Assembly: GCF_963675165.1 (NCBI RefSeq)
Contig: NC_087391.1
Span: 161,001 to 225,000 of the forward strand
Length of the DNA: 64,000 nt
Source: Halichondria panicea
Taxonomy: Eukaryota; Porifera; Demospongiae; Suberitida; Halichondriidae
Direction: 5' to 3'
Part shown: piece by piece, positions 1 to 10,047 of the stretch
How positions within the stretch are numbered: position 1 is the stretch's first letter
Layout of the letters: every line of letters starts with the position of its first letter
Translations under genes and position numbers: made by a program
Notes under the pieces: model-generated
Seen by the model: the letters and a program-made list of their open reading frames with translations, nothing else
Told to the model about the DNA's origin: nothing
The model's database searches: none

Positions 1-154
1 GCTGATACAAGAAAATTGCAACTGAGGAGCTTTTAAAATCCTTAATAGAGCCAAACCCTGTATATTTTACGCTAACATTCATGGGATGCCTAGTTATTCT
101 ACTGTGGTTGGGAAGGTTATTGTAGTGGTAAGTCTAATCACTCCATGCATGCAC

Positions 155-474
155 CTGCTTGTCAGTGACGTCAGTGATGTTGCCATGTCCCCTCAGGGTC
201 CAATAGTAGGAGGCAATGTCCACCGTTGCCGTGGCAGCACCCAATAGCTGCATCCATGCCTTGTACGTGGAGAGGTGCAGTTGAGAGTTCGGACGATATG
301 ACAAGTGTTCCGGAATACTCTCCACTATAGCCAGGCTGTCAAATAAATACACACCCTCTTCAACAATCATATTGATGAATTAGCTTACTTGCACGACTTA
401 TTGCAGTCTTGAGCAGCCTTGGCTGTCAGAAATGCGGCTACAAATGTGAGTAGTACAGCTATTGTCTTCTGCAT
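155..474 (-). CDS. PLD3/PLD4-like protein, first two coding exons (partial)
   Basis: Coding exons 474..389 and 335..155, joined over a 53-nt GT..AG intron; the rest of the gene lies beyond the window start. The protein opens with a hydrophobic signal-type segment (MQKTIAVLLTFVAAFLTAKA). Then come a CNKSC pair of cysteines, LAIVESIPEHL and the motif DIASYYWTL. This matches the start of the lumenal domain of PLD3/PLD4, which are endolysosomal 5' exonucleases of the phospholipase D family. The HKD catalytic motifs lie downstream and cannot be seen. Vertebrate PLD3 has a cytoplasmic tail and an internal signal anchor; this protein has only a short N-terminal hydrophobic segment, so it may be secreted. 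The exon 2 donor is inferred at CAG/GTGCAT. The family call rests on remembered PLD3 sequence. Confidence 0.75.
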
Positions 475-631
475 CCTATAGATGGCAATGGTGAAAGCAA
501 CACAATGGTTTATTGTGACAGTTGGTAGATATAGATAAGTGATAATAATATAATTGCATTTTCACATAGTACCGTACTTTCAGTGGAGTGAAATACAAGC
601 TATTCAGCATTGTTAAGAAGAGCACAAAGCC

Positions 632-868
632 ATGGAGTTGACAGTGTTTGCATGTGTGACCAGTCTGCTTGTTGTCCTAGGCCACTCTAGTGGAGCTATG
701 CCCAATGGTCTATCACAAGACACTGAATCCACTTGCCTGAGTGTTTCCTGGGGAGCAGAGGTGATGCAGTGGAGACAGGAGCAGGTATTTGGTATTTTGT
801 CTGATGAGGGACAGTACCAGGGATTTCACGGCCTCTTGAATATCAGAATTCTAGCTATGAATGTTTAG
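632..868 (+). CDS. putative small secreted protein (weak)
   Basis: An ATG at 632 opens a 78-codon frame whose first 22 residues are hydrophobic and end at a plausible signal peptidase site (HSSGA). The next 30 residues hold one cysteine and no recognisable motif. A possible donor (CAG/GTATTT) at about 784 means this could be a first exon rather than a whole gene. It lies between the divergent PLD3-like start and the RNase T2-like gene at 1026. Product unknown; it could be chance. Confidence 0.25.
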   Translation: MELTVFACVTSLLVVLGHSSGAMPNGLSQDTESTCLSVSWGAEVMQWRQEQVFGILSDEGQYQGFHGLLNIRILAMNV

Positions 869-1025
869 TGTGTGGGTTGCCTGTGTCACATGCCCTGGCC
901 CAGCATATCAAGTATCATCGACATCATTGTGTTAGATATAAAAAAAAGTGTTTGAAGTATCTATTGCAGTCCAGGCCACTGGCTTTGCAAGAAACACTGC
1001 AGTAAAACAATATAGATCTGCAAAG

Positions 1026-2394
1026 ATGCATGTGTGCGGAATAGTGCTAATGATTGCTGTGCTCACCCAGCTACTACAGTGCAGCACAGCTTACCAGACC
1101 CGCCCCCCTTTGCCTGCAAACACTGATCATGATGAGTAAGACTTTGCTTTAGTGCTACTATAGCTAGTCTATAGTAGATTGATGCTGCTGTTTGTCCCCA
1201 TTGCAGAGATCGACCAGGCCTAGCAAAGATGCTCATGGTTCTACAGAATCACAAGGCTCTGAAATGTGTGGGAACAAAGCATGAGACGGTTCAGCAAAAG
1301 ATGCTTATTAACTCATGGACAATGTGGTACCTATTGTAAGTTGACACTCGTTAATACCTCCAAAGCATTATTCTCACTGTAGTTTCAAGAATAAAGATTC
1401 CGGTAGTCATTGGGCATCACATTGCAAAGATAATCCCCCACCCAAAGATTCTCCTCTCCCCCAATCGCAGGAACTGTACGACAACGTAAGGCTAACAATG
1501 TAACTGACATGCATGATATGTTGGGATCTAACCTTACAGATATGGCCTAACATATTTGAGCCTAAAAGTGAAAACCAACAGGATGTGTGAGTTACATGCA
1601 TTGTTATTATTATGTGAGATATTGTTTTACAACAGAAAAACTAACTGGGAGAAAGAAGGAAAATGTGCAGAAAAATATTATAAACTACAATACGAAAATG
1701 TGAGTGTATCATGTAGTATCTATATATACTGTGTCACTGTGAGGATTTGACAATAGGGTTGTACCAGTGGGAAAACTGGTGAACATGATCCAGCTCACTG
1801 CTACTACAAGCAGGCACAACAGTTATATGAGAGAGGAATAAACTTCCGCCCTGTTCCAGCCCATATAATTCAGAACACCACTATTGATATAGATACAACC
1901 GTGTCCTCCTACCTCAATGAAGTGCTTCGTAAAATGTTTAATGTAAGTGATAATTTTCTTGTGTACGGTGTACAAATCAGAGTCTAAATGTTATAACACA
2001 GAGTGAGGACAGCTCTGAAAACATCATCGAGTGTCTTCAATTGTCAACTGTTCAGAAGTATTTTTCCGAATACATACTTAAGAAAGTGAACCCGTACCTT
2101 GGTTGTCAGTACAGAAATGGAGACACGAGCACATGCTATCTGACAAGAGTTGGTCTATGCTTTACATGCAATGTGAAAAATAGGAGTTCGGATAAGCCTG
2201 GCTACTGCACACCTCGGCTCAGTGATGGTGCATATCCTCCAGGAGTGCTTGCCACCTGTCCCATGGGCGATATCTTGGATATGCCATGGAATGAGGGATT
2301 AGACGAAGAATTTCAGGACATGCCATGTTTAGACAATAAGAAATGTCATTACGTTCGGTATACACCACCTGAGGAGAACGATAATTGTGACTAA
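1026..2394 (+). CDS. divergent RNase T2-like secreted protein, probably catalytically dead
   Basis: Seven coding exons join in one frame: 1026..1135, 1207..1335, 1383..1485, 1540..1586, 1636..1699, 1757..1942, 2002..2394 (343 aa). Residues 1-22 are a signal peptide. The body follows the RNase T2 order: a hydrophobic strand (MLMVLQNHK), a degenerate CAS1 region (NSWTMWYL in place of WTIHGLWP), an IWPN stretch, a degenerate CAS2 region (NWEKEGKC in place of FWxHEYxKHGTC), then a cysteine-rich tail. Both catalytic histidines of the family are missing, so hydrolysis is unlikely. The two canonical RNase T2 genes follow directly downstream on the same strand, which supports common origin. All splice phases agree and the frame is open, so it looks selected rather than decaying. 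The family call is inference from motif order. Confidence 0.6.
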
Positions 2395-2756
2395 TTTTGT
2401 ACATGCATGCATTAGATGGGTGCATATAATTATAGCAAGACTATTATTTTGATGGCTGGTCTTCAAGGATTTAGAAACAATACAGTCAAAGACTCATGTA
2501 GATCTCTGTGTAGACTAATGTTATTTATTTTGCAATGATAATTAAAAAGGGGGTGGATCTGCATTGAGGTCGGAGTTCACAGCATGCTTTACCGTAGCCT
2601 CGAGTATTTTAATCCACCTGGTCTCGAGACCAACTTTTATTACTTGTGCGGCTACGCCTCGAGGCACAATAACAAAAACACAGTGAACTGTCTACGTCTA
2701 TTATTAACTCCGCTCCGAGACTCAGCTCAATAGTAGGTTACTAAGTAAGAGAAAAG
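2395..2756 (+). other. intergenic gap with a GC-rich 21-nt repeated motif
   Basis: No gene seen. The interval is AT-rich except around 2580-2720. There, 2646-2666 (GTGCGGCTACGCCTCGAGG then CA) recurs exactly at 31733-31753. Here the motif sits inside a short inverted repeat (TTATTACTTGTGC / GCACAATAA). The downstream part must hold the promoter of the RNase T2 gene at 2757; no TATA box is evident. Confidence 0.5.
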
Positions 2757-3996
2757 ATGTTCTCCATTGTTTTGCTGAGCCTAGTGGCCACCATAGTGAC
2801 TGGAGTGCCTGTAGAGGAGCTCAAGTCAGCAGACTATGATCATTATGTCTTCACTCAAGTCTACCCAGCAGGCTCTTGCTACAGCTACTTCCTGCAGGTG
2901 AGGATGGAGCTAACTATTAGAGTAGAGATGTTCATGTGTGATATTGCCTCCAGGGGAAGGGATACGAATGCAACTTCCCTAGCAATGCGTCCACCTGGAC
3001 CATCCATGGACTATGGTGAGACCAACCAATGCTGTGTTGGATGCGGCAGTTCATAGCATTATTGTACAGGCCAACAGAAGGGGACACTAGAGGCCCCAAT
3101 TTCTGTGACACTGAAGCTACATTTAATCCCAATACAATCATGGTAGGTTAACGACAAGCAATATAACGTTCACCATGGTTTCATTGATATGACCACCTAC
3201 AGCCTCTTGTCCCTCAACTGGTGTCCAAGTGGACCAACATCCTCAACCACACTGGCTTCTTTGACTTCTGGTAACTCACTTCAATAACCTCCCTCCTTAT
3301 CCCATTATCATCGTTCCTCAGGAAGCATGAGTACTTAAAGCACGGCACATGCTCTGGATTGTCTGAGTACAATTTCTTCAGTAAAGTGTTGGATATTTAT
3401 AATCAATTGGCCCCGCTTGGAAATGTGTTCCAGAATGCTGGTGTAGTCCCTGACAACAAGAGAGGATATTCTGTGAGTATGTGGGGAAGCAAGGTGTAAG
3501 AGTTCACTACTTTGTTGTGGAATTTAGTGATAATTGTTAGTCAGTCTGCCAGTGGTTGTGATAATCTGTTGATAAGTTTATTGCTCTAAAGGTGGTTTTA
3601 TTGTTTGTATAGGTGGACAAGTTGGGAACTGCTCTCAGTGCTCAGTTTGGAGTGTCTCCAGTGTTGCAATGTACTACCAGTAAGGTGTGTGCTGGCATGG
3701 AGGTCAAAGGTTCACTTTTGATATACATTTCTCAGCATACAGTGTTATTGTACAGTTGAGCTGTTTTCAATTGTTGCTTTGCTTGCATTATCTTTCACTT
3801 TTAAGCCATACATCATCATCCACACACACCCACACACACACCCACACACACACACACACAGGGTGGTGTTCAGATCCTAGACCAGATTGAGCTGTGTCTG
3901 AGCATGGACTGGAAGCCCATGGTGTGTCCTGACTCCACTGACAGTTGCAGTGGTGATGATGTCCTCTACCCCCAGTACTCACCAAGTGGATACTAA
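2757..3996 (+). CDS. RNase T2 family endoribonuclease, copy 1
   Basis: Seven coding exons: 2757..2897, 2954..3015, 3070..3142, 3203..3270, 3322..3472, 3613..3684, 3862..3996 (233 aa). The signal peptide spans residues 1-17. Residues 62-68 are CAS1 (TIHGLW, His65), and 115-125 are CAS2 (WKHEYLKHGTC, His117, Glu118, His122). All family catalytic residues are present. RNase T2 enzymes cut RNA through a 2',3'-cyclic phosphate in lysosomes or outside the cell. The last intron ends in a CA-rich tract directly before the acceptor. The next gene (4197..5396) has the same exon lengths and near-identical exon 1, so the two are a recent tandem duplicate. Start chosen at the only ATG before the signal peptide. 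Confidence 0.93.
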
Positions 3997-4196
3997 TCAA
4001 CTCAATCAACTTGGTTACTAAAACCCTCGGCATTGTATATTATATGAGCTACTAGTTTTGTATTTATTCACTTCACTTTCATTGTTTATGAAAACCACTT
4101 GTATAAAAGTTGCATAAACTGAAATTTCCCAAAATCATTACTTGATTACTATAAAGCAGTGTTGACACTGTCAATACTCTGCTGTAGGAAGAGAAG

Positions 4197-5396
4197 ATGT
4201 TCTCCATTGTTTTGCTGAGCCTAGTGGCCACCATGGTGACTGGAGTGCCTGTAGAGGAGCTCAAGTCAGCAGACTATGATCACTATGTCTTCACTCAAGT
4301 CTACCCAGCAGGCTCTTGCTACAGCTGCTTCCTGCAGGTGAGCTAACTATTATAGTAGAGATGTTCATGTGTAATATTGCCTCCAGGGGAAGGGATACGA
4401 ATGCAACTTCCCTAGCAACGCGTCCACCTGGACCATCCATGGACTATGGTGAGACCAACCAATATGGCCGGAGAATGCTTTACTTGCTTCATATATATCA
4501 GGCCATCAGAGGGCACTACAAAGCATCCTGTTTTCTGCAACAATGAAACTATGTTTGATCCTGATGCAATCATGGTTAGTAACATAGAAAATGTTCACTG
4601 TGATCATTGATTGATATGACCACCTACCCTACAGTCTCTTGTCCCTAAACTGGTGGCAAAGTGGACCAATGTCTTCAACCACACTGGCTTCTTCCATTTC
4701 TGGTTTGTCTTATCCACCATCCCTGGCAATATTAGTTATCACGTACATGCACTCTTACAGGAAGGACGAGTACCAAAAGCATGGCACATGCTCTGGATTG
4801 TCTGAGTATGAATACTTTAGTAAAGTGTTGAAACTCTTTGATCAGTTGCCCCCGCTTGGAAATGTGTTCCAGAATGCTGGTGTAGTCCCTGACAACAAGA
4901 GAGGATATGCTGTGAGTATGTGGGGAAGCAAGGTGTAAGAGTTCACTACTTTGGTGTGGAATTTAGTGATAATTATTAGTCAGTCTGCCAGTGGTTGTGG
5001 AATTAATGACTTTACTGATAACTGTATTGTCTTTATAGGTGGACAAGTTGCGATCTGTTCTCACTGCCCAGTTTGGAGTGTCTCCAGCCCTGCAGTGTGC
5101 TCATGTCAAGGTGTGAATAGCAATACTCACCGTCACAAGGCATGAGTCCATGATGATCATAACTTTACCTTATATAGAACTAGCTCTGCAGTGTTATACA
5201 TTACTTACATGTCTCACCCTCCACACCACACACCCACACACACACCCACACCCACACATAGGGTGGTGTTCAGATCCTAGACCAGATTGAGCTGTGTCTG
5301 AGCATGGACTGGAAGCCCATGGTGTGTCCTGGCTCCACTGACAGTTGCAGTGGTGATGATGTCCACTACCCCCAGTACTCACCAAGTGGATACTAA
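4197..5396 (+). CDS. RNase T2 family protein, copy 2 with altered CAS2
   Basis: Exons 4197..4337, 4387..4448, 4502..4574, 4635..4702, 4761..4911, 5039..5110, 5262..5396 (233 aa) copy the upstream gene exon for exon. CAS1 (WTIHGLW) is intact, but CAS2 reads WKDEYQKHGTC: the first histidine (His104 of RNase Rh numbering) is Asp117 here. Glu118 and His122 remain. In characterised enzymes this histidine helps bind the phosphate, so activity or specificity is probably changed; that is inference. Exon 3 also differs (SEGTTKHPVF for TEGDTRGPNF) while exons 1, 2 and 7 stay almost identical. That pattern suggests partial gene conversion. The acceptor of the last exon again follows a CA-rich tract. Confidence 0.9.
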
Positions 5397-5605
5397 TCAA
5401 CTTATATAAAACAGAAATACTTGTTATTCTCATATGAGCTTATTATGCATTTGATATCTGAACAATATAAATTAAGAAGTTGGTAGTGTATCATAGTTGT
5501 TGATTCACAAAAGATGACAAACGATGGAAACATGTACACACAGTCGGTCTCACAAAGAGTTAAAAATGAGTGCCACCACACAACTAATAGATACTGACAG
5601 TGCAG

Positions 5606-5720
5606 TTAGTGTTCAGTGTATAGTTTGATATCATTGAGGACATAGATTGGAGGGTTGGTAGGCTTCCTCCACACATCAGCAAGCACCTCAGTTACCTGTA
5701 CACACAAACAAGACGATGAG

Positions 5721-5758
<38 letters not shown>

Positions 5759-6566
5759 CGCACACACACACACACACACACAGGCACGTACACACACACG
5801 CATACACGCACACACACACACACACACATACATCTTAGAACACAGACACAAACCCTGCCACACTTACTGAGTTTTGATCGACTGGACAGTGGGACACAGC
5901 ACTCCTGTACAAGTAGGAGCTCTTCTTGCAGACACTAGACACGCCCACTCTTAGAACAAGGCGATACCTCATTCCAGCCACCACCTACACAGAGGTGAGT
6001 GCTTGAGCTACAGTGTACACAGAGGTGAGTGCTTGAGCTACAGTGTACACAGAGGTGAGTGCTTGAGCTACAGTGTACACAGAGGTGAGTGCTTGAGCTA
6101 CAGTGTACACAGAGGTGAGTGCTTGAGCTACAGTGTACACAGAGGTGAGCGCTTGAGCTACAGTGTACACAGAGGTGAGCGCTTGAGCTACAGTGTACAC
6201 AGAGGTGAGCGCTTGAGCTACAGTGTACACAGAGGTGAGCGCTTGAGCTACAGTGTACACACAGTTACATTCTGCTGATACTAATTATAATTATCGTCAT
6301 ATTGAATTGTTTATCAGATATTGAATATTTATAAATTAACGCTGTCTGAAGTATACCTGCATAGTTCCTTTCTCCACACTAACAAGGACAATCAGGTTAT
6401 CTCCAGCTGTGTCTTTGTTGAGAGCTTTCACAGCAAATGATACAGCCTTCATCACTTCAGGATTGTCCAATTTTTGAATTGGCGTTTGACCGCCTAGTAA
6501 CATTCCCTCTGGGGTCCAGCACAGAGAGAGTAGTACTAGAAGAGATATGAGTAACGAAGCAGCCAT
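5606..6566 (-). CDS. cystatin-type cysteine protease inhibitor
   Basis: Three coding exons on the minus strand, 6566..6357, 5984..5868 and 5695..5606, give 138 aa. Residues 1-22 are a signal peptide. The mature part has the cystatin features in order: a Gly pair near its start (LLGG), a helix ([17 protein letters not shown]), the QVVAG inhibitory loop formed exactly across the exon 1/2 junction, and a late VW (VWRKP) in place of the usual PW hairpin. Exon 2 carries two cysteines ([16 protein letters not shown]), fitting a secreted type 2 cystatin. Such proteins block papain-like cathepsins. Intron 1 holds nine copies of a 30-bp repeat reaching the acceptor, and intron 2 a CA microsatellite. 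It starts about 150 bp from vasohibin, head to head. Confidence 0.85.
5985..6265 (+). repeat. 30-bp tandem repeat, about nine units, in cystatin intron 1
   Basis: The unit is TACACAGAGGTGAGTGCTTG followed by AGCTACAGTG. Early and late units differ only by a T/C change (GAGTGC versus GAGCGC). Because 30 is a multiple of three, long meaningless open frames appear on both strands. On the cystatin (minus) strand the last partial unit supplies the acceptor of exon 2 (CTCTGTGTAG), and every unit carries a further CACTGTAG acceptor-like site. Confidence 0.95.
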
Positions 6567-6717
6567 TTCAGAAGCTTTTGGCGAGATAGGCAAGCACAAT
6601 GTATTTTATTATTTGTGGTAGGGGTCGCCACAGACGTGAGAGTTGTCTGGTTATGATCACCACAGTAAAAAGCTACAAATGATAGTCCCCTTGACAACAA
6701 ATAATTATAAACATAAG

Positions 6718-7859
6718 ATGGGAGACACTAACAGCTCTACTAGTGACCCTCCAGCTACTAAAGAGACACCTACTAAAGAAAGTTACTGGTGGCATGTGAA
6801 CAAAGGTGGATTTCCCATACCACAACACACCTGGGAGAAGCTGTGGTCCCATGTGATCGATGTTCACCCTCAGGGGGACTCGTTGGTCCGGGAGATAAGA
6901 GGGAGGCCTCAGAAGAGACCCCCCACTCCCACAGCACCAACTCTCACTCAAAAGTCTCCTGTTCCTGAGAGCTTACAGGCAGTACAGAGCTATATGAACG
7001 AGCTACAGTATAATCACACAGGCACACAGTTCTTTGACATTCGTAAGAGAGGCCCCCTGTCAAGGTACGTCAGTAGATGAAGCCAATCACTTTCCCTATT
7101 CCTGTATCACTACTTAGGGTTTACTGTATACAAGCTATACAGTCTACTATCTCAGCTAGCTACGGCCTCATCAGTGTACAGGCTCTAGCTGATTGTTATC
7201 ATAATCATAGCCATGATTTATTGTGATTTATGCCATAGCTATACTATTGTACACAGATTGATGGATTGTGCTCGAGAGATATTGAGGGAGTCATTGCCCA
7301 TCAAGTGCCTTGAGGCAGTGGTCCTCTCCCTGTACCTCACCTCACCACTGTCCTCTGTGCAGAGATTCGCTATAGGATTCAAATCAAAGTTTGGTGGGCT
7401 TTACTATCGGCACATTGTACTGGGCATACATTGGAACAGTCTGTACGGAGCTTTGGGTATGAGCCGCAGAGACAGCCTCATGTACAAGCCCCTGTCATAC
7501 ACGGTGAGATCATAATGTTACCTTAACTCTTACCTCTGTTTGCATGTACAGTCTTTGGGGGACCTCATTATTGACTTCATTGAGTCATACAGGGAAGGTA
7601 AGTTTGCTAGCACTTATATAGTACTATAATAATGAGTACAGTTGGCCACTGTGTGACTAAGGTGAAGATGAGCCCCCCTATCACACACGACGTCACTAAT
7701 CACGCCTCTGTGCACTGGAAGGTGAGTGGTCGTGCATGTACAGGTGTATGATTAACTAGTTCATCCCTATAGCATTTCTCACTCCTGATGAAGGATGTCA
7801 GCGATGCAGACCTAAAGAGAAGCTTTGACAAGTACTCAAAAATGCTCAGAACAATGTGA
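6718..7859 (+). CDS. VASH: vasohibin-type tubulin tyrosine carboxypeptidase
   Basis: Exons 6718..7064, 7257..7503, 7552..7597, 7642..7721, 7773..7859 give 268 aa. Vasohibins remove the C-terminal tyrosine of alpha-tubulin, normally with the small chaperone SVBP, which is not seen here. The transglutaminase-like Cys-His-Ser triad is clear: Cys133 in LPIKCLEAV, His168 in YRHIVLG and Ser185 in GMSRR. Their spacing (35 and 17 residues) equals that of human VASH1 (169/204/221). ELQYNHTGTQFF and GALGMSRR are near-invariant family blocks. A second in-frame ATG at 6679 could be the true start. Human VASH1 and VASH2 cannot be told apart here. It shares a short upstream region with the divergent cystatin. 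Confidence 0.95.
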
Positions 7860-8215
7860 CAATTTGACAATTTGCTTTTTGTGATCCTCATGCATAATAA
7901 TCTGTCTCAATATCAACAATTTCATGACCCAATAGCGTAAGTGTTGAAAGTGTAAGGCAATTATACAAACCAAGAAACAGAAGGTTTGTGGGTAGATACA
8001 TCGTAATCACATAATTCATTAGAAATGCACGTTTTATGCTAATTCACATTTTTAAGTGTGTTGTACATGTAGTATCAATGATACATGGATGACATTCTTC
8101 TCCTGTCACTATATTTTATGCTGGAGACAAATTAATTTATTATTACTACATTTATAGATGAAGTGATAATGTTGCACACCGAGCAATAAAGACCTAGCTA
8201 GATATGTAGGAGGGG
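7860..8215 (+). other. intergenic gap, vasohibin 3' / BBIP1 3'
   Basis: AT-rich tail-to-tail spacer between vasohibin and BBIP1. No gene is seen. The first 140 bases, with the last vasohibin exon, recur in diverged form at 9871-10047. Confidence 0.6.
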
Positions 8216-9212
8216 TCATTGTTCATCACTCATCTCTGGAGTAGCTGCTTCCTGATCCTGTAGCCTCATCACTTCCTGTGCCTGTAGGGGGGAGGAGTTG
8301 TCACCATAAAATAAAAACAAACCGTTATAGCTCCCTAGCTCTGTACTAGGCCTAGACCATTAATTATTGGTTAAACGTTCGGGCCACTATATAATTATAC
8401 TCACATCTTTCTGCATTTTCTCTAGTTTCTCCAGAGTGACTGACTTGAGGGGCATGATCTTAGGTTTACAGAGCACCATGCTCTGACTCTCCTCAGTGTA
8501 GAGCATGCCTGCCTTGGGCAGCACTTGCGTGAACGTCTGCTTCTTTATATGGCCCTTCTGCACAGGGGGCCGGGGTACTTAGAGGGGGGTACATAGAGGG
8601 GGGGTACATAGAGGGGGGTACATAGAGGAGGAGAGTACATAGAGGGGGGTACATAGAGGAGGAGGGTACATAAAGGGGGGTACATAGAGGGGGAGGGTAC
8701 ATAGAGGGGGGTACATAGAGGAGGGGGTACATAGAGGGGGGTACATAGAGGAGGAGAGTACATAGAGGGGGGTACATAGAGGAGGAGAGTACATAGAGGC
8801 AGGGTACATAGAGGGGGGTACATAGAGGAGGAGAGTACATAGAGGGGGGAGGTACATAGAGGGGGGTACATAGGGAGGAGGGTACATAGAGGGGGGTACA
8901 TAGAGGAGGAGAGTACATAGAGGGGGGGGGGGGGGTACATAGAGAGGAGGAGGGTACATAGAGGGGGGTACATAGAGGGGGGGGTACATAGAGGGGGGGT
9001 ACATAGAGAGGAGGAGGGTACATAGAGGGGGGTACATAGAGGGGGTTACATAGAGGGGGGGGGGGGGGGTAGGTACATGACTAGTCGGGTAGTGGCTACA
9101 ATTAATGCTGTAATATGCATGTGAAGTGGCTGTTAATAAATAGATCAGCCACATAATTATCACTATAATTATATTAAACTATCCGTCAGTATAGACTCAC
9201 TCCTGCAGGCAT
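8216..9212 (-). CDS. BBIP1: BBIP1 (BBSome subunit BBIP10/BBS18)
   Basis: Exons 9212..9201, 8557..8405 and 8281..8216, all phase 0, give a 76-aa protein. The conserved core ([15 protein letters not shown], then [13 protein letters not shown] and [10 protein letters not shown]) matches human BBIP1 ([31 protein letters not shown]). BBIP1 is a small component of the BBSome, which moves membrane proteins in cilia; it also affects tubulin acetylation. The first coding exon is only four codons (MPAG). The 643-bp intron 1 is largely a G-rich minisatellite. The start is the only ATG that gives a spliced in-frame product. Confidence 0.88.
8575..9072 (+). repeat. G-rich minisatellite (GTACATAGAGG plus 2-10 G) in BBIP1 intron 1
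   Basis: About 30 irregular units of 13-20 bp built on GTACATAGAGG with variable G runs and some GGAGGAGA inserts. The plus strand is very G-rich, with many runs of three or more G, so G-quadruplexes could form on the strand that is template for BBIP1. Long Pro/Tyr-rich open frames on the minus strand are artefacts of this repeat. Confidence 0.95.
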
Positions 9213-9364
9213 GTTGGACAGAGGTAAAGCTCTTGTTCTCAGTTATTTTTTCTTTCTAGAGAATGACAACGCCCACTAGTTAGATCATAGCCTCGAGACT
9301 AGGTAACACACAATTGAACTTTGACCTATAGATAAAACACTTCCGATTCACGGAATGTTTGATG

Positions 9365-9427
9365 CTAGTCTCGAATACCCGCCTCAACCTAAAAGCTTGA
9401 TAGATTGAGGCGGGTATTCGAGACTAG
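9365..9427. repeat. short hairpin element with flanking 7-bp direct repeats
   Basis: Perfect 23-bp inverted arms at 9365-9387 and 9405-9427 (CTAGTCTCGAATACCCGCCT CAA) around a 17-nt loop. TTTGATG occurs directly outside both arms (9358-9364 and 9428-9434), as a target site duplication would. This looks like a tiny inserted fold-back element. Confidence 0.8.
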
Positions 9428-9524
9428 TTTGATGCAGTCACCCACTTATATTTTAGCCACAGTATATACAGCATTATGGCGAACATGTTTCCTGGAGAAT
9501 GTCACTTTTTAGGTATCTTTCTAA

Positions 9525-9725
9525 GTATTCAGAAAAACATTGATTTTAGATCCACAGATCAGAATTCAAGTTATGACAGCTGAAAGATTCCCAAAATCAG
9601 ATTAATTAAACGGGGGAGAGGGGTGTCTTTCAACTGCCATAACTTCAGTAAAGTTGATCCAATGTCAAATACTTTACGATTTTCTGAAAGCTTAGAAAAA
9701 TACCTTTCAAATGGTGTGTTTCCAC
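9525..9725. repeat. fold-back repeat family, copy A (two half elements)
   Basis: A right arm (AATTCAAGTTATGACAGCTG) is followed by a G-rich linker (AACGGGGGAGAGGGGTGT) and a left arm (CTGCCATAACTT, GTTGATCCAATG, ATTTTCTGAAAGCTTAGAAA). The arms face outward from the linker, unlike the inward-facing arms of full copies, so this is a junction between two elements or a deleted pair. Confidence 0.8.
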
Positions 9726-9766
9726 ACTACTGTACACTATTTCTGGTATTATCGCAATCTTACAAG

Positions 9767-9840
9767 AACCAAAGCGTGAGTACCTGAAGCATGTGTATGC
9801 TCTGCATGGATTGGGCGAGTACGATCACTTCAGTTAGTGG
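9767..9840 (+). pseudogene. RNase T2 exon 5 fragment
   Basis: Translates as KREYLKHVYALHGLGEYDHF then a stop. It aligns with exon 5 of the RNase T2 genes (KHEYLKHGTCSGLSEYNFF). The CAS2 histidine and cysteine are changed and no flanking exons are present, so it is a dead shard from an old duplication. Confidence 0.75.
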
Positions 9841-9870
9841 TAATGTATAATAAGTATATGATTGTATTTC

Positions 9871-10047
9871 ATGATGTCAATGATGCAGACCTAAAGAGAA
9901 GCTTTTGACAAGTACTCAATAACAATGTTATGGCTTGTTTCAATATCAAATTTCCTAACCCAGTAACATAAATGTTCTAAATCTGCTCACTAGTTTTAAT
10001 TAAATGTACATTATTATAATTATACAAACAAACAGAAGGTTTGTGGT
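9871..10047 (+). pseudogene. duplicate fragment of vasohibin last exon and 3' flank
   Basis: GATGTCAATGATGCAGACCT and the following AAAGAGAAGCTTT...GACAAGTACTCAA repeat the last vasohibin exon with indels that break the frame. Downstream sequence, including ACAGAAGGTTTGTGG, also matches the vasohibin 3' flank at 7900-7995. No other vasohibin exon accompanies it. Confidence 0.8.

Noticed and set aside
5985-6278. Repeat-coded 91-codon frames on both strands; possible CRISPR-like array
   Set aside because: The 30-bp units are directly adjacent with no unique spacers, and the DNA is eukaryotic and intronic.
8493-9163. Three overlapping Pro/Tyr/Leu-rich frames of 140-190 codons on the minus strand
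   Set aside because: They come from the G-rich minisatellite in BBIP1 intron 1 and lack any non-repeat coding signal.
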